Positions 43,693 to 54,504 of a DNA stretch of 64,000 nucleotides are shown here, piece by piece (within the stretch, counting starts at the first letter, position 1; the number at the start of each line of letters is the position of its first letter). The notes below the pieces were generated by a model. The model did no database searches and was not told the origin of the DNA. It worked only from the letters and a program-made list of their open reading frames with translations. The position numbers were made by a program, and so were the translations under genes. Source of the stretch: Propioniferax innocua (GTDB lineage Bacteria > Actinomycetota > Actinomycetes > Propionibacteriales > Propionibacteriaceae); contig NZ_VFOR01000002.1 in assembly GCF_006716235.1 (NCBI RefSeq), positions 62,001-126,000 of the forward strand. Reading direction: 5' to 3'.

Positions 43693-45756
43693 TCAGCTCC
43701 GGTGAGCACGCAGAACGCCGAGGAGTCCTTCACCGTAGGTGTCCACCTTCACCCGTCCGATGCCACGGATGCGGAGCAGGGCGCTCTCATCGGCCGGAAG
43801 CTGTTCGGCCACGGCCACGAGGGTCGCGTCGGTGAACACGACATAGGCGGGGACGCCGCGCTCCTTGGCCTGTTCGAGTCGCCATGCGCGCAGTGCTTCG
43901 AGCAGGTCCTCGTCGTAACTGGATTCGCACGTGGTGTGGCGTCCGAGTTTGCGTTCGACGCCGGCTCCCAGCGGTCGCTCACAGACGCGGCAGGTCGCCA
44001 CGCTCACCTTCCGGGTGCGACGACGCTGCACCGGCTCGGAGGTGTCGGGGACGACGCCGTCCAGGAAGCGGGAGCGGCGGCGTCCGCCGCCACCGGCGCG
44101 CGTCGTGGGCCATGAGATGTGCAGGTGACTGCGGGCCCGCGTCACCGCCACGTGGAACAGGCGCCGCTCCTCGACGACCTCATCGGGTCGCTTGGCGAGG
44201 ACGAACGGCAGCAGCCCCTCGGCTACGCCGATCACCGCGACGGCATCCCACTCCAGTCCCTTGGCCGAATGGATCGTGGCCAGCGTGACGCCCTCGGCGG
44301 CCGGAACCTGCTGGGCGTTGGCGCGGAACTCCAGCTCGGTGACGAGCCCGGCCATGGTCACGTCGTCGCTGTCGGCGATGAAGTCCGACGCCGCCGTGTG
44401 CAGGGCTGCGAGGGACTCCCACTTCTCGCGTGCGGCGCCGGCTCCGGTGGGCGCGCTCTGGGTCCAGCCCGCGGCAACCAGGGCCGAATGCACCTGCTCG
44501 ATCACCGGATCGGCGCTGGCCGCCTTGGCGTGTGTGCGCAACAGCCCCAGGGCCCGACGCACCTCGGGGCGTTCGTAGAAGCGTTCACCGCCCCGGACCA
44601 GGTACGGGATGTCGGCATCGGTGAGTGCCTGTTCGACCGCGGGTGACTGTGCACGGGTCCGCATCAGCACCGCCATGTCCCGATAGGCGACGCCGCGCTC
44701 GGCCAGACCGCCCAGCCAGCGGGCCACCGCCTCGGCCTCATCGGCCTCCGATGCGGCCGAGGTCAGCACCGGGTCTTGTCCCCTGCCCCGGGTGGCCTGC
44801 AACCGCACGGCTCCGAGGGCCGCGTGCCCCGCCCCCTGTTCCCCGCTGCTGCGCCCGTGCAGGCTGCGGTTCGCCAGGTCGAGGATCTGCGGCGTCGATC
44901 GGTAGTTGCGAACCAACCGCACCACATCGGCCCCGGGATGACGCGTGGTGAAATCGGTCAGGTAGTCGGCACGTGCTCCGGCGAAGGAGTGGATCGTCTG
45001 CGCGGGATCGCCCACGACGCAGAGATCTTCCCGACGCCCCAGCCACAGGCTCAGCAGGGTCTCCTGCAACGGATTGACGTCCTGGTACTCGTCCACCACG
45101 AAATGCCGGTACTGGTCGTGGACCTGGGCTGCGATCTCCTCGTTCTGCGCCAACAGTGCGCAGCAGCACAGGAGGATGTCCTCGAAGTCGATACGGATGC
45201 GGCTGCGTTTGGTCTCCTCATAGGTCTCCATGACGCGGGCCACCGTCTCGGGGTCCACCGATGCCAGTTCGCGTCCGGCCGAACGCGCCAGCGTCGGATA
45301 GTCCTCGGGCGAGATGTTGGAGACCTTGGCCCAGGAGATCTCTCCCGAAAGATCACGGAGAGTGCCGGTGTCGGTGCTGAGCCGCATACGCCCGGCGGTC
45401 TCCGCGATCAACGACATCCGGTTCTCGAGCACCGGCGGCAGGTCATGCCCGTGCACACGGGGCCAGAAGTACTGGGCCTGACGCAGCGCCGCCGAGTGGA
45501 AGGTGCGGGCCTGGACGCCCTGCACACCGAGCCGTTCCAGCCGTCCACGCATCTCACCGGCCGCCCGAGTGGTGAAGGTGACGGCGAGAACACGTGTCGG
45601 CACGTAACGACCGATCCGCACGCCATGGGCGATGCGGTGGGTGATGGCGCGGGTCTTGCCCGTTCCGGCGCCCGCGATGACGACCATGGGACCGTCGAAT
45701 CGCGTCGCCACCTGACGCTGCTCCGGGTCCAACGCGTCCAACAGTTCGTCATCCAT
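43693..45756 (-). CDS. uvrD2: ATP-dependent DNA helicase UvrD2
   Basis: 687 residues, superfamily 1A. Walker A IAGAGTGKTRAI (about 26-37), Walker B FVVDEYQDVNP, and HSAKGLEWDAVAVIG and FHVAVTRARSHL near the end of the motor. After the motor come the tetracysteine motif (CRVCERPLGAG and a later Cys, GRHTTC) and a C-terminal HRDC-like domain (LLRIRGIGRVKVDTYGEGLL), the exact UvrD2 layout known from mycobacteria, where it is essential. ATG at 45756 or GTG at 45765 may start it. It is divergent from recC. Confidence 0.94.
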   Translation of the reverse strand: MDDELLDALDPEQRQVATRFDGPMVVIAGAGTGKTRAITHRIAHGVRIGRYVPTRVLAVTFTTRAAGEMRGRLERLGVQGVQARTFHSAALRQAQYFWPRVHGHDLPPVLENRMSLIAETAGRMRLSTDTGTLRDLSGEISWAKVSNISPEDYPTLARSAGRELASVDPETVARVMETYEETKRSRIRIDFEDILLCCCALLAQNEEIAAQVHDQYRHFVVDEYQDVNPLQETLLSLWLGRREDLCVVGDPAQTIHSFAGARADYLTDFTTRHPGADVVRLVRNYRSTPQILDLANRSLHGRSSGEQGAGHAALGAVRLQATRGRGQDPVLTSAASEADEAEAVARWLGGLAERGVAYRDMAVLMRTRAQSPAVEQALTDADIPYLVRGGERFYERPEVRRALGLLRTHAKAASADPVIEQVHSALVAAGWTQSAPTGAGAAREKWESLAALHTAASDFIADSDDVTMAGLVTELEFRANAQQVPAAEGVTLATIHSAKGLEWDAVAVIGVAEGLLPFVLAKRPDEVVEERRLFHVAVTRARSHLHISWPTTRAGGGGRRRSRFLDGVVPDTSEPVQRRRTRKVSVATCRVCERPLGAGVERKLGRHTTCESSYDEDLLEALRAWRLEQAKERGVPAYVVFTDATLVAVAEQLPADESALLRIRGIGRVKVDTYGEGLLGVLRAHRS

Positions 45757-45869
45757 CCCCGTCACCGTACGCCAGTCCTCACCCCGAGCAGGTCTTCACT
45801 CGGGCATCGAAGGTTCGTTCGCCCCCTCTGGCCCGAATATGTCGGACCCGACCAGTAGCGTTACGCATC

Positions 45870-48800
45870 GTGAACACCTCCCCGTCTCCGGCCATGAGCG
45901 CGGCCACGAATCAGACCGGCGCCCCACTGTCGGGTGCCGGTGTCCGAGTCGTCCACGGAGCATCGGTTCCGCTGGCCGCAGAGCTGGCCACGTGGCTCGA
46001 CGGCACGCGCGCCGATCCGTTCAGCGCCGATGTCGTGTGTGTGCCCTCCGCCGGTGTCCAGCGATGGTTGACCCAGCAGCTCGCGCAACGTTTCGGAGTC
46101 TGTGCAGCCATCGACTTCCAGCGCCTCGATGGGTTGTGCGCACAGGTGCTGACTGTCGTTGCCGGTGTCGACGATCTCGATCCGTGGGATCCGGGACGAC
46201 TGATCTGGTCGGTGCTCGATCTTCTCGACGAGATCGCCGCACGTCCGGACTGCCGTGTGCTGCAACGTCACATCGCCGCCGAACACACCCGGCGCTATGT
46301 GGTCGCCGAGCAGGCCGCACGGCGTCTGCACCGCTATGCGACGCTGCGTCCAGGCCTCATGCGGCGATGGACGCTCGGGGACGACGTGGACGCTGCAGGA
46401 AAGCCACTCGATGACGCGTTCCGCTGGCAGGCCCACCTGTGGCGTGCTCTGCAGGGTCGCATGGATGTTCCCGACCCTGCGCAACGACTCATCAGTCTGG
46501 CCGATGACCTGAGGGCCGACCCGCAGATCGTCAACCTCCCCCCACGGCTGGCGGTGTGGTCCCCCAACCACCTCACGGCCCTGCACACCACCGTGTTGGA
46601 AGCCCTGGGGCAGGATCGGGAGGTGGTGCTCTGGCTTCCGCATTCCTCACCGCAGCTGTGGCACGAGGTCGCAGACCGCTGGAGCGGGGAACGTACCGGG
46701 GCACTTCCGTCACGCGATCACGACCCCACCGCCACCATTGCCACGAACCCCCTGCTGGCGCGACTCGGGCGGGATTCCCGGGAGCTCCAGGGCGTCGTCG
46801 AGCACAAGGCCTGGCCGAGCACGGGCGTCCCCGCCGAGGACAACGCTGACACCCGCGAGGAAACCGACACATTGTTGGCGCGGGTTCAAGACGCGATCCG
46901 ACGCGATGAGGCCCCCGAAGTCACGTTCGAACACGACCCTGCACAAGGCGCCCCTGAACAAGGGAAACCTGAACGAGGCGGCAGTGAGCAAGGCGGCCGT
47001 GGCCACGATGATGACAGCGTCATGTTCCACCGGTGTCATGGTCTGGATCGTCAGGTGGAGGTGTTGCGCGAGGTCCTGCTCGGGCTCCTCGCCGACGATC
47101 CGACGCTCGAGCCCCGCGACATCATCGTGCAGTGCGCGAACATGCCGGAAGTCGCCCCTCTGGCCCACGCGGTGTTCACCGCACCCCCAGAGGGCTCGGC
47201 CCATCCGGGCCAGGCGTTACCGGTACGCCTGGCCGACCACTCCCTGCGGGAGGTCAACCCGGTGCTTCATGTGCTGGCCTCGGTGTTGGAACTGACGACC
47301 GGCCGTGCATCACGCTCGGACCTTCTGGATCTGTGCGCGGCGGCTCCGGTCGCCCGCCGCTTCGGTTGGGGCCGTGAGGGCCAGTTCGAGGCCCTCACCG
47401 AGCTCATCGACGCCGCCGGGGTGAACTGGGGCATCGATGCCACGTTTCGATCAAGGTTCCGCGTGGGCACCGACCAGAACACCTGGGCGAGCGCTCGTGA
47501 CCGACTCCTGCTGAGCCTGTTTCGTGAGGACGACGACCGCCACACCGCCGGCACCGCTGTGCCGGTGGAGGGCGTCGAGTCGAATGAGACCGACCTCGTG
47601 GGCCATTTCGCCGAATTCGTCGACCGCGTCGCCAATCTCGTCGACACAGCCTCAGCCCAGGCCACTGCGGCGCAATGGGTCACTCTGGGCCACCGCATCA
47701 TCGATGAACTCACCGCGGTCGCACCCGACGACAGTTGGCAGATCGGCCACGCCCACGGGGTGCTGGCCGACATCTCCGACACCCGCGCCAAAGACACAAC
47801 AGCCCTGCTGCGTTCCACCGATGCGGTCGCGATGCTGTCGGAGGCCTTGTCCGGTCGCCCCACTCGGTCGGCCTTCGGCACCGGCGCCATCACGATCTGC
47901 ACACTTGCACCGATGCGTCAGGCCCCCCACCGCGCCGTGGTGCTTCTCGGCCTGGACGATGGCGTCTTTCCCCGCGCCGTCCGGCCCGATGGCGATGACC
48001 TCGTGGCGGTGCATCCGCAGATCGGCGACCCCGACCCACGGGCCGCAGACCGGCAGGCCTTCCTTGACGCCATCATGTCGGCACGGCAACGGCTCGTGGT
48101 GATCCACAGCGGTTTCGACGAACGAACCAACCAACCGGTGGCCGCGGCTCCTCCCGTCCAGGATCTTCTGGACACCTGTGTCGGTCTCGGTGCCGACCCG
48201 GCGGTCATCACACGTCGGCATCCCCTCCAGTCCCATGGGGAGAGCGACCTGTGCGATCCGCCGTTCAGTTTCGACGAGGTGGCGCTGGCGTCGGCCGAGG
48301 CGGCACGGACCGAACCGCTCACCCCGGCCCGACCCGTGTTCGACGACACGCCCCTCCCAGCCCTCGAGCACGCCGAGGGCTCCCCCATCGATATCGAGCT
48401 CAGCGACCTGTTGTCCTTCTTCCGTCACCCCGGAAATCACTACCTGCGGGCCCGCGGTGGTATCTCCACGTGGCAGGAGGATGAACCGTCCGAACAGCTG
48501 CCGCTCGAATCCGACGGACTCGACATCTTCCAGGTCGCCCAGCGTCTGCTGCGGGGTCTGCTGGCTGGCGTCGACGCTGACACCCTGCTCGATGTGGAGC
48601 GTCGACGCGGTGCCGTCCCACCCCGGGCAATGGGCTCCCGATCCCTCGAGCTCGCCATGGCGAAGGCCGAGAACATACTCCGTCCACTCGAACGTCACCG
48701 CCGCGGCCCCCTGCGGACCGTGACCGGACAGGTGGAGATCGGACGGTTCCGGCTGTCCGGAACCGTGGGAGACATCCATGAACGCTGCATCGTGTCCGCG

Positions 48801-49202
48801 ACGCCCTCCACGATCCGCGGAAAACGACGTCTCCAGGGATGGATCAACCTGCTGGCGCTGACGACCTTCCAGCCCGAGCCGTGGGAGGCCGCGATCATCG
48901 GAAGTCAGGGCAGCCGCCATCAGGGTCCCGTCGCCGAATCGACGGCACGGGCGGCCCTGCGGCAACTCCTGGAGATCCACTGGCAGGGCCTGCACCGGCC
49001 GGTGCTGTGGCCACCGGACTGTGGCTGTGAACTCATCGAATCCGGTGGATATCTGGGGTACCGGAGCAAGATGTATGCGCACGACGAGACATGGCAGATG
49101 CTCATCGGCCCCGCTCGGAACATCGGAGAGGCACCGGATTTCACACAGGTCTCCGAACGCGTCATCACACCCATGCTCGACCACGAGAGGAAGCTGTCAT
49201 GA
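45870..49202 (+). CDS. recC: Exodeoxyribonuclease V subunit gamma (RecC)
   Basis: 1110 residues. RecC scans DNA for Chi and splits the strands in the RecBCD complex. Typical segments are the N-terminal AELATWLDGTRADPFSADVV with VPSAGVQRWLTQQLAQRFG, the middle VLLGLDDGVFPRAVRPDGDD, and HPQIGDPDPRAADRQAFLDA. The catalytic helicase residues are degenerate, as is normal for RecC. GTG start with no ribosome site; a TAGCGT -10 lies 10 bases upstream, so a nearly leaderless mRNA is possible. An ATG 8 codons downstream is the alternative. The stop overlaps recB as ATGA. Confidence 0.94.
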   Translation: MNTSPSPAMSAATNQTGAPLSGAGVRVVHGASVPLAAELATWLDGTRADPFSADVVCVPSAGVQRWLTQQLAQRFGVCAAIDFQRLDGLCAQVLTVVAGVDDLDPWDPGRLIWSVLDLLDEIAARPDCRVLQRHIAAEHTRRYVVAEQAARRLHRYATLRPGLMRRWTLGDDVDAAGKPLDDAFRWQAHLWRALQGRMDVPDPAQRLISLADDLRADPQIVNLPPRLAVWSPNHLTALHTTVLEALGQDREVVLWLPHSSPQLWHEVADRWSGERTGALPSRDHDPTATIATNPLLARLGRDSRELQGVVEHKAWPSTGVPAEDNADTREETDTLLARVQDAIRRDEAPEVTFEHDPAQGAPEQGKPERGGSEQGGRGHDDDSVMFHRCHGLDRQVEVLREVLLGLLADDPTLEPRDIIVQCANMPEVAPLAHAVFTAPPEGSAHPGQALPVRLADHSLREVNPVLHVLASVLELTTGRASRSDLLDLCAAAPVARRFGWGREGQFEALTELIDAAGVNWGIDATFRSRFRVGTDQNTWASARDRLLLSLFREDDDRHTAGTAVPVEGVESNETDLVGHFAEFVDRVANLVDTASAQATAAQWVTLGHRIIDELTAVAPDDSWQIGHAHGVLADISDTRAKDTTALLRSTDAVAMLSEALSGRPTRSAFGTGAITICTLAPMRQAPHRAVVLLGLDDGVFPRAVRPDGDDLVAVHPQIGDPDPRAADRQAFLDAIMSARQRLVVIHSGFDERTNQPVAAAPPVQDLLDTCVGLGADPAVITRRHPLQSHGESDLCDPPFSFDEVALASAEAARTEPLTPARPVFDDTPLPALEHAEGSPIDIELSDLLSFFRHPGNHYLRARGGISTWQEDEPSEQLPLESDGLDIFQVAQRLLRGLLAGVDADTLLDVERRRGAVPPRAMGSRSLELAMAKAENILRPLERHRRGPLRTVTGQVEIGRFRLSGTVGDIHERCIVSATPSTIRGKRRLQGWINLLALTTFQPEPWEAAIIGSQGSRHQGPVAESTARAALRQLLEIHWQGLHRPVLWPPDCGCELIESGGYLGYRSKMYAHDETWQMLIGPARNIGEAPDFTQVSERVITPMLDHERKLS

Positions 49203-52200
49203 GCAGCGCAGCCGACGAGTTCGACATCACCGCCCCCCTCCCGCTCGACGAGACGGTGGTGCTCGAGGCTTCGGCCGGCACGGGCAAGACGTGGACCATC
49301 GCGGCCCTGTGCACCCGCTATCTGGCCGACGGCCACGCCGTGCTCGCCCAGCTCCTGGTGGTGACGTTCAACCGCACCGCCGCCCACGATCTCCGAACGA
49401 CGATCAGGGCGCGCCTGGTGGATGCCGTGGCGTCCCTCGACGAGGTGATCGCCACCGGGATCACCTCGAGCGAGCACCCGGTCGACCGTATGTTCGCCGA
49501 CGAACCGGAACGGGCACCCGAGCGCCGGGCTCGCCTGTACACCGCACTCGGCGACTTCGATGCCGCCACCATCGCCACCATCCACGGGTTCTGCGACGAT
49601 GCCGCGGCCCATCTCGGTGTCCTGGGCGATGGCAGCCCCCGTACCGATTTCGTCGAACGCCTCGACGATCTCGCCGATGAGGTCGCCGCCGACTTCTACG
49701 TGCGCCGGTTCGGGAATGACCCGAACCCCTCGTTCACTCCCCAACGGGCCTTCGCGATCGCGCGGGCGGTCGCCGCATCCGATGCCGAGGTGGATTCCGA
49801 GGTCGACTCCCAAGGACGTGAGCTCGACGAGGTCCGCTTCGCCAGAAGCGTTCGTGAAGAGGTACGACGGCGTCAGCGGATACGTGGCATCCACACCCAC
49901 GACGACAAGATCCGGTTCCTCGTCGACACCGTGACCGACAAGGATGCCGGCCACCGTGCCGTGGTACGGCTGCGTCAGCTCCATCGGATCGTTCTGGTGG
50001 ACGAGTTCCAGGACACCGACGATCGCCAGTGGACGATCCTGCATCGGGCGTTCGGGGCGCGTGAACACACCGACCCGCCCCCGGCCACCCTGGTACTCAT
50101 CGGCGACCCGAAGCAGTCGATCTACGGGTTCCGTGGCGGTGACATCCACGCGTACCTGCGCGCCACTCGGGCGGCCGACCGAACGCTGACCCTCACGACC
50201 AACCATCGCAGCGACGCGTCGCTGGTGGACGCTCTTGCCCACCTGCTGCAGGACCTCTCCCTCGGCTCCGATGAGATCCGGGTCCACCCGGTCAGGGCGC
50301 GACGCAAGGGTTCACGACTCCGTATCGCCGACGCCGACATGACCGGACCATTGCGTATCCGCAGCGTGCCCAAGACGCGTCATGACTTCACGATCAAACC
50401 GATGATCCTCAACGACGTCGTGGAGGACATCGGGCGGATGCTGAACGTGACCACAGTGATGGAGCAGGCCACCGAAACCGCCACAGGTGATGACGGTCGT
50501 TCGTTGAGCCCGGGAGACATCGCGATCCTCGTGCAGTCGAATGCCGACGCCGACGCCTATTGCGCCGCCCTGATCAAGCAGGGAATCCCCGCCGTCCATG
50601 CCGGCGCCACCAATGTGTTCACCAGCGAGGCCGGCCACATCTGGGAGCAGCTCCTGAGCGCCTGCGAACAACCCAACTCCCGCACGGTGCGACGTCTGGC
50701 ACTCACTCCGATCATCGGGATGTCCTTCGCCGATCTGGTGAGCGCTGACGACGACACCGTCAATGCTTTGGCCACACGCGTCCGCACGTGGTCACAGATG
50801 GCGTCCAACTCCATCGCCGATCTCTCCCAGGCTCTCGATGCCCACGGCGTCACCGCTCGTCTGCTCACCACACTGGGTGGTGATCGACTCGTGACCGACC
50901 TGCAGCACATAGGGCAGCTGCTCCACGCTGCGCAGCGTCGTCACCGACTGGGGATCGCGGGCGTGCGGCATTGGCTGGCGCTCCAACGTGATGCCGGGGC
51001 CGAAGCCAGCCGACGCTTGGAAACCGATGCGGACGCGGTACAGATCTTCACGGTGCATCGCGCCAAGGGGCTGCAGTTCCCCGTCGTGTACGCCCCGACG
51101 CTGTGGTCTGGCTGGCAGCCTCCCCACAAGGAGGGCGATCCCATCACCTACCTCGGGGAGCGTGGTCGCCGGCTCCACGTCACCGCCCAGGGTGAGAGCC
51201 AGCCGCTGCGCCGTCACAGTCAGGACGAGAACGCGCAGTTGTTGCGCATCGCCTATGTCGCCATGACGCGTGCACAAAGTCATCTGGTGCTTCATTGGGC
51301 GGCTTCGGCGAAGAAGGGGTCGACGCCGGACGCGTCCCGCGCCCCGTTGCACCGCATGCTTCTGGCCGAGGAGGGCAGGACGCCGGAGCGAGTCCGTCCT
51401 CGTCGGCCCGAGGAGCTCAGCCGTGTGCAGCATCCGGGTATCCACTGTGCCGAACTGCCGCATGTGCTGGCCGAATCCGCCGATCCGCGCCCCGTGGAAC
51501 GCCCCGAGCTGTCGGTGCGTCGCTGGCAGCGTCAGCTCGACACCGGGTGGCGGCGTTCGTCGTATTCCTCATTGACGCAGGACGTGCACGGCCCCGGACA
51601 ACCATCGGAACTCACCGAACCGTCGATCGAACATGCCGATGCACTGCTCGATGACCCTGCCCCGTCCGATGGCACCATCGATGCCCGACCCGCCTCAGCC
51701 GAGGCGTCCGATGTCTCCGCAACGATCAACACGGTCTCCCCCGAGGCGGTTTCTCCCATGGCCGACCTTCCGCGCGGCCCCGCCTTCGGCACCTTGGTGC
51801 ACGCGGTGTTGGAGGACTTCGATCCGGCCGCACCAGATCTCCTGGCCGAGCTGACACGACATTGTGAACACTGGGCGATGCGGTTGCCGAGCCTGGGCGT
51901 CGAACCCGAAGAATTGGCCGCTTCCCTGCTGCCGGTGGTGGAGACGCCGTTGGGGCCTGTCGCGGACGATCTGCGCCTCCGCGACATCCCGGCCCACGAT
52001 CGCCTTCCCGAACTCGATTTCGAGATGCCGCTCGCCGGAGGGCAGCACGCCACGGCGGCCCGGCCCGGGATCCGGCTGGGCGATATCGCAGACCTGTTGG
52101 AAGATCATCTCCCGGCCGACGATCCGCTCGTGGACTACCCCGCGCACCTGCGTGCCCCCGGGCTCTGCGAGCAGGAGCTGCGGGGATTCCTGACCGGTTC

Positions 52201-52621
52201 GATCGACGCCGTGCTGCGCGTCGGTTCACCCCAACGGTTCCTCGTCGTGGACTACAAGACCAACTGGCTGCTTCCGCCCACCGATCCCGGTCCGCTTCTC
52301 CTGCGCCACCACACCATGCCGATCATGGCGCAGTCCATGATCCATGCGCACTATCCGTTGCAGGCCCTGCTGTACTCGGTCGCCCTGCACCGCTTCCTGC
52401 GCTGGCGTCTGACCGACTACCGGCCCGACCACTCCCTGGGTGGTGTCGCCTACCTCTTCGTACGCGGCATGGGCGGTGAGGCGACCCCGGTCATCGATGG
52501 TGCACGCTGCGGCGTCTTCACCTGGCACCCACCGGCGTCCATGATCGAAGAGTTGTCCGATCGCATCGACGTGACGGAGCAGTCTCGCTCCACCGACGCC
52601 GCAGGAGGAAAAACACGATGA
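49199..52621 (+). CDS. recB: Exodeoxyribonuclease V subunit beta (RecB)
   Basis: 1140 residues. 3'-to-5' helicase and the only nuclease of the RecBCD complex. Helicase motifs: EASAGTGKTWT (about 23-33), VLVDEFQDTDDRQW, QSIYGFRGGDIHAYL, TVHRAKGLQFPVVYAP and YVAMTRAQSHLVLHW. The C-terminal RecB nuclease has GTLVHAVLEDF, GSIDAVLRVG, the FLVVDYKTNWL signature and YPLQALLYSVAL, so it looks catalytically complete. AGAGGA lies before the ATG; overlaps with recC and recD are both 4 bases. Confidence 0.96.
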   Translation: MSSAADEFDITAPLPLDETVVLEASAGTGKTWTIAALCTRYLADGHAVLAQLLVVTFNRTAAHDLRTTIRARLVDAVASLDEVIATGITSSEHPVDRMFADEPERAPERRARLYTALGDFDAATIATIHGFCDDAAAHLGVLGDGSPRTDFVERLDDLADEVAADFYVRRFGNDPNPSFTPQRAFAIARAVAASDAEVDSEVDSQGRELDEVRFARSVREEVRRRQRIRGIHTHDDKIRFLVDTVTDKDAGHRAVVRLRQLHRIVLVDEFQDTDDRQWTILHRAFGAREHTDPPPATLVLIGDPKQSIYGFRGGDIHAYLRATRAADRTLTLTTNHRSDASLVDALAHLLQDLSLGSDEIRVHPVRARRKGSRLRIADADMTGPLRIRSVPKTRHDFTIKPMILNDVVEDIGRMLNVTTVMEQATETATGDDGRSLSPGDIAILVQSNADADAYCAALIKQGIPAVHAGATNVFTSEAGHIWEQLLSACEQPNSRTVRRLALTPIIGMSFADLVSADDDTVNALATRVRTWSQMASNSIADLSQALDAHGVTARLLTTLGGDRLVTDLQHIGQLLHAAQRRHRLGIAGVRHWLALQRDAGAEASRRLETDADAVQIFTVHRAKGLQFPVVYAPTLWSGWQPPHKEGDPITYLGERGRRLHVTAQGESQPLRRHSQDENAQLLRIAYVAMTRAQSHLVLHWAASAKKGSTPDASRAPLHRMLLAEEGRTPERVRPRRPEELSRVQHPGIHCAELPHVLAESADPRPVERPELSVRRWQRQLDTGWRRSSYSSLTQDVHGPGQPSELTEPSIEHADALLDDPAPSDGTIDARPASAEASDVSATINTVSPEAVSPMADLPRGPAFGTLVHAVLEDFDPAAPDLLAELTRHCEHWAMRLPSLGVEPEELAASLLPVVETPLGPVADDLRLRDIPAHDRLPELDFEMPLAGGQHATAARPGIRLGDIADLLEDHLPADDPLVDYPAHLRAPGLCEQELRGFLTGSIDAVLRVGSPQRFLVVDYKTNWLLPPTDPGPLLLRHHTMPIMAQSMIHAHYPLQALLYSVALHRFLRWRLTDYRPDHSLGGVAYLFVRGMGGEATPVIDGARCGVFTWHPPASMIEELSDRIDVTEQSRSTDAAGGKTR

Positions 52622-54504
52622 CACTCAGCGTCGACCCACACTCGGCCGACCGTGCCCTGGCGGCCACCGGCCTGCTCAAGACCTTCAACGACGCCGGCGT
52701 CATCGGCGCTGCCGAGGTTCATGCCGCGACACGGCTGCATGAGCTGTATCGTCCCGATGCCGAGCCCGACGAGAACGTCCGGCTCGGGCTGGCCATCGCG
52801 CTGCGCGCGCTCCGCGCCGGATCGGTGTGTGTCGACCTGCGCCGCGCCCACGAACTCGTGCTTGACGCCGAGGTCGCCCCCGACGCCGATCTCCCCTGGC
52901 CCGAACCGGACGTGTGGTGGGCCTCCCTCATGGCCAGCGGTCTGGTGGATGACGCCGATGCCCCCGATACCGGAGCGCCACTGCGTCGTCGTGGTGGACT
53001 GCTGTACCCGGCCAGACACTTCAACGATGAGGAGAACCTGCGGGCATGGCTGAACAGTTCGCCAGCCTCACCCACCGCGGTCGATGGGGAGATGCTCCGC
53101 AGTTCCCTCGATGAACTCTTCGACGGTTCCCTGCTTCCCGAGGGCTCCTCGGATCAGCAACGACTGGCGGCGGTCATCGCCGCCCATGGCTCACGTCTGG
53201 TGCTCGCCGGCGGGCCCGGCACCGGAAAGACGCGCACCGTCGCACGCATCCTCGCCGTGCTCGCCCGGCTCCACGCGCAGACGGGGGAGACCAATCCCCC
53301 ACGCGTCGCACTGGCTGCCCCCACCGGCAAGGCGGCCGCCCGGCTGACCGAATCGATCATCGAGGCCCGTGGCGATCTGCCGCCCCACTGGAGCTCCTTC
53401 CTCGATGGCATCCCAGCAGCCACCACACTGCATCGGCTGCTCGGTTATCGCCCGTCCCAAGGCTTCACCAGAGGACGCGATGCCCCCCTGCCCCACGACA
53501 TCGTGGTGGTCGATGAAATGTCGATGGTCGCGCTGCACCTCATGGCACGACTGTTGGACGCCCTTCCCGCGCATTGCCGACTCATCTGCGTCGGCGACCC
53601 CGATCAGCTCGCCTCGGTCGAGGCCGGTGCCGTCATGGCCGACATCACCGCCACCGGTGGGACGCAGAGTTCGGCCGCTGAAACCGCCCATCTCCAGTCC
53701 TTCGCAGCCCCTGCGCACCCCTTCCCCGCCGTGCTGGCCCCACCGGTGGTCCGACTCCAGCACACATTCCGATTCACCGGCGGCATCGCCGACCTCGCCG
53801 ACGCCATCCGCCGCGGTGACCCCGACGCCACAGTCAGTGTCCTCACCGCAGGGCACGAAGACGTCACCTTCAGTGATGTCGATGCGGCCACCGCCGGGCA
53901 GACAGTCCTCGCACCCGTCCGCGAACGTGTCATCGCCCATGGACGGCGGCTCCATGCCGCAGCCGACGCCGGTGACGCCACCACCGCGTTGGACCTGCTG
54001 GAGCACCACCGACTTCTGTGCGCCCATCGCGACGGCCTCTGGGGTGTCGCGGCCTGGGAATCACGGATCCACGAATGGCTGGATGAAGCGGTGCCGTTGA
54101 GTGATGCCGCATCCGAGCACGACTGGTACGTGGGGCTCCCCCTGCTCAACACTGCGAACCAACCCGACATCGGGCTCGCCAATGGTGACACCGGTATCGT
54201 GATCCGCACCCCGAGCGGCCTGCGGGCCGCGTTCACCGTCGGCGACACTCCAGCGTTGCTGCCCGCCCTGGTGTTGAACGCTGCTCGCCCCATGCGCGCG
54301 TTGACGATCCACAAATCGCAGGGCAGCCAGTTCTCGGAGGTGACCGTGGTGTTGCCCCCTCCAGAATCGCCCCTGCTGACCCGGGAACTTCTCTACACAG
54401 CCATCAGTCGGGCCCGACGCCACGTGCACGTCATCGGTTCGGCCGAGTCGGTCAGGCGTGCGGTGGTGCATCCGGCGAACCGGGCGTCTGGGCTGGGACG
54501 CTGA
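52618..54504 (+). CDS. recD: Exodeoxyribonuclease V subunit alpha (RecD)
   Basis: 628 residues. 5'-to-3' superfamily 1B helicase. An N-terminal RecB-binding domain (1-180) precedes Walker A LAGGPGTGKTRTVARI (about 198-213), AAPTGKAAARLTESI, VVDEMSMVALHLMARL and the C-terminal TIHKSQGSQFSEV and YTAISRARRHVHV. AGGAGG stands 10 bases before the ATG, and the start overlaps the recB stop as ATGA. Its last 53 bases overlap the end of nudC on the opposite strand. Confidence 0.96.
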   Translation: MTLSVDPHSADRALAATGLLKTFNDAGVIGAAEVHAATRLHELYRPDAEPDENVRLGLAIALRALRAGSVCVDLRRAHELVLDAEVAPDADLPWPEPDVWWASLMASGLVDDADAPDTGAPLRRRGGLLYPARHFNDEENLRAWLNSSPASPTAVDGEMLRSSLDELFDGSLLPEGSSDQQRLAAVIAAHGSRLVLAGGPGTGKTRTVARILAVLARLHAQTGETNPPRVALAAPTGKAAARLTESIIEARGDLPPHWSSFLDGIPAATTLHRLLGYRPSQGFTRGRDAPLPHDIVVVDEMSMVALHLMARLLDALPAHCRLICVGDPDQLASVEAGAVMADITATGGTQSSAAETAHLQSFAAPAHPFPAVLAPPVVRLQHTFRFTGGIADLADAIRRGDPDATVSVLTAGHEDVTFSDVDAATAGQTVLAPVRERVIAHGRRLHAAADAGDATTALDLLEHHRLLCAHRDGLWGVAAWESRIHEWLDEAVPLSDAASEHDWYVGLPLLNTANQPDIGLANGDTGIVIRTPSGLRAAFTVGDTPALLPALVLNAARPMRALTIHKSQGSQFSEVTVVLPPPESPLLTRELLYTAISRARRHVHVIGSAESVRRAVVHPANRASGLGR

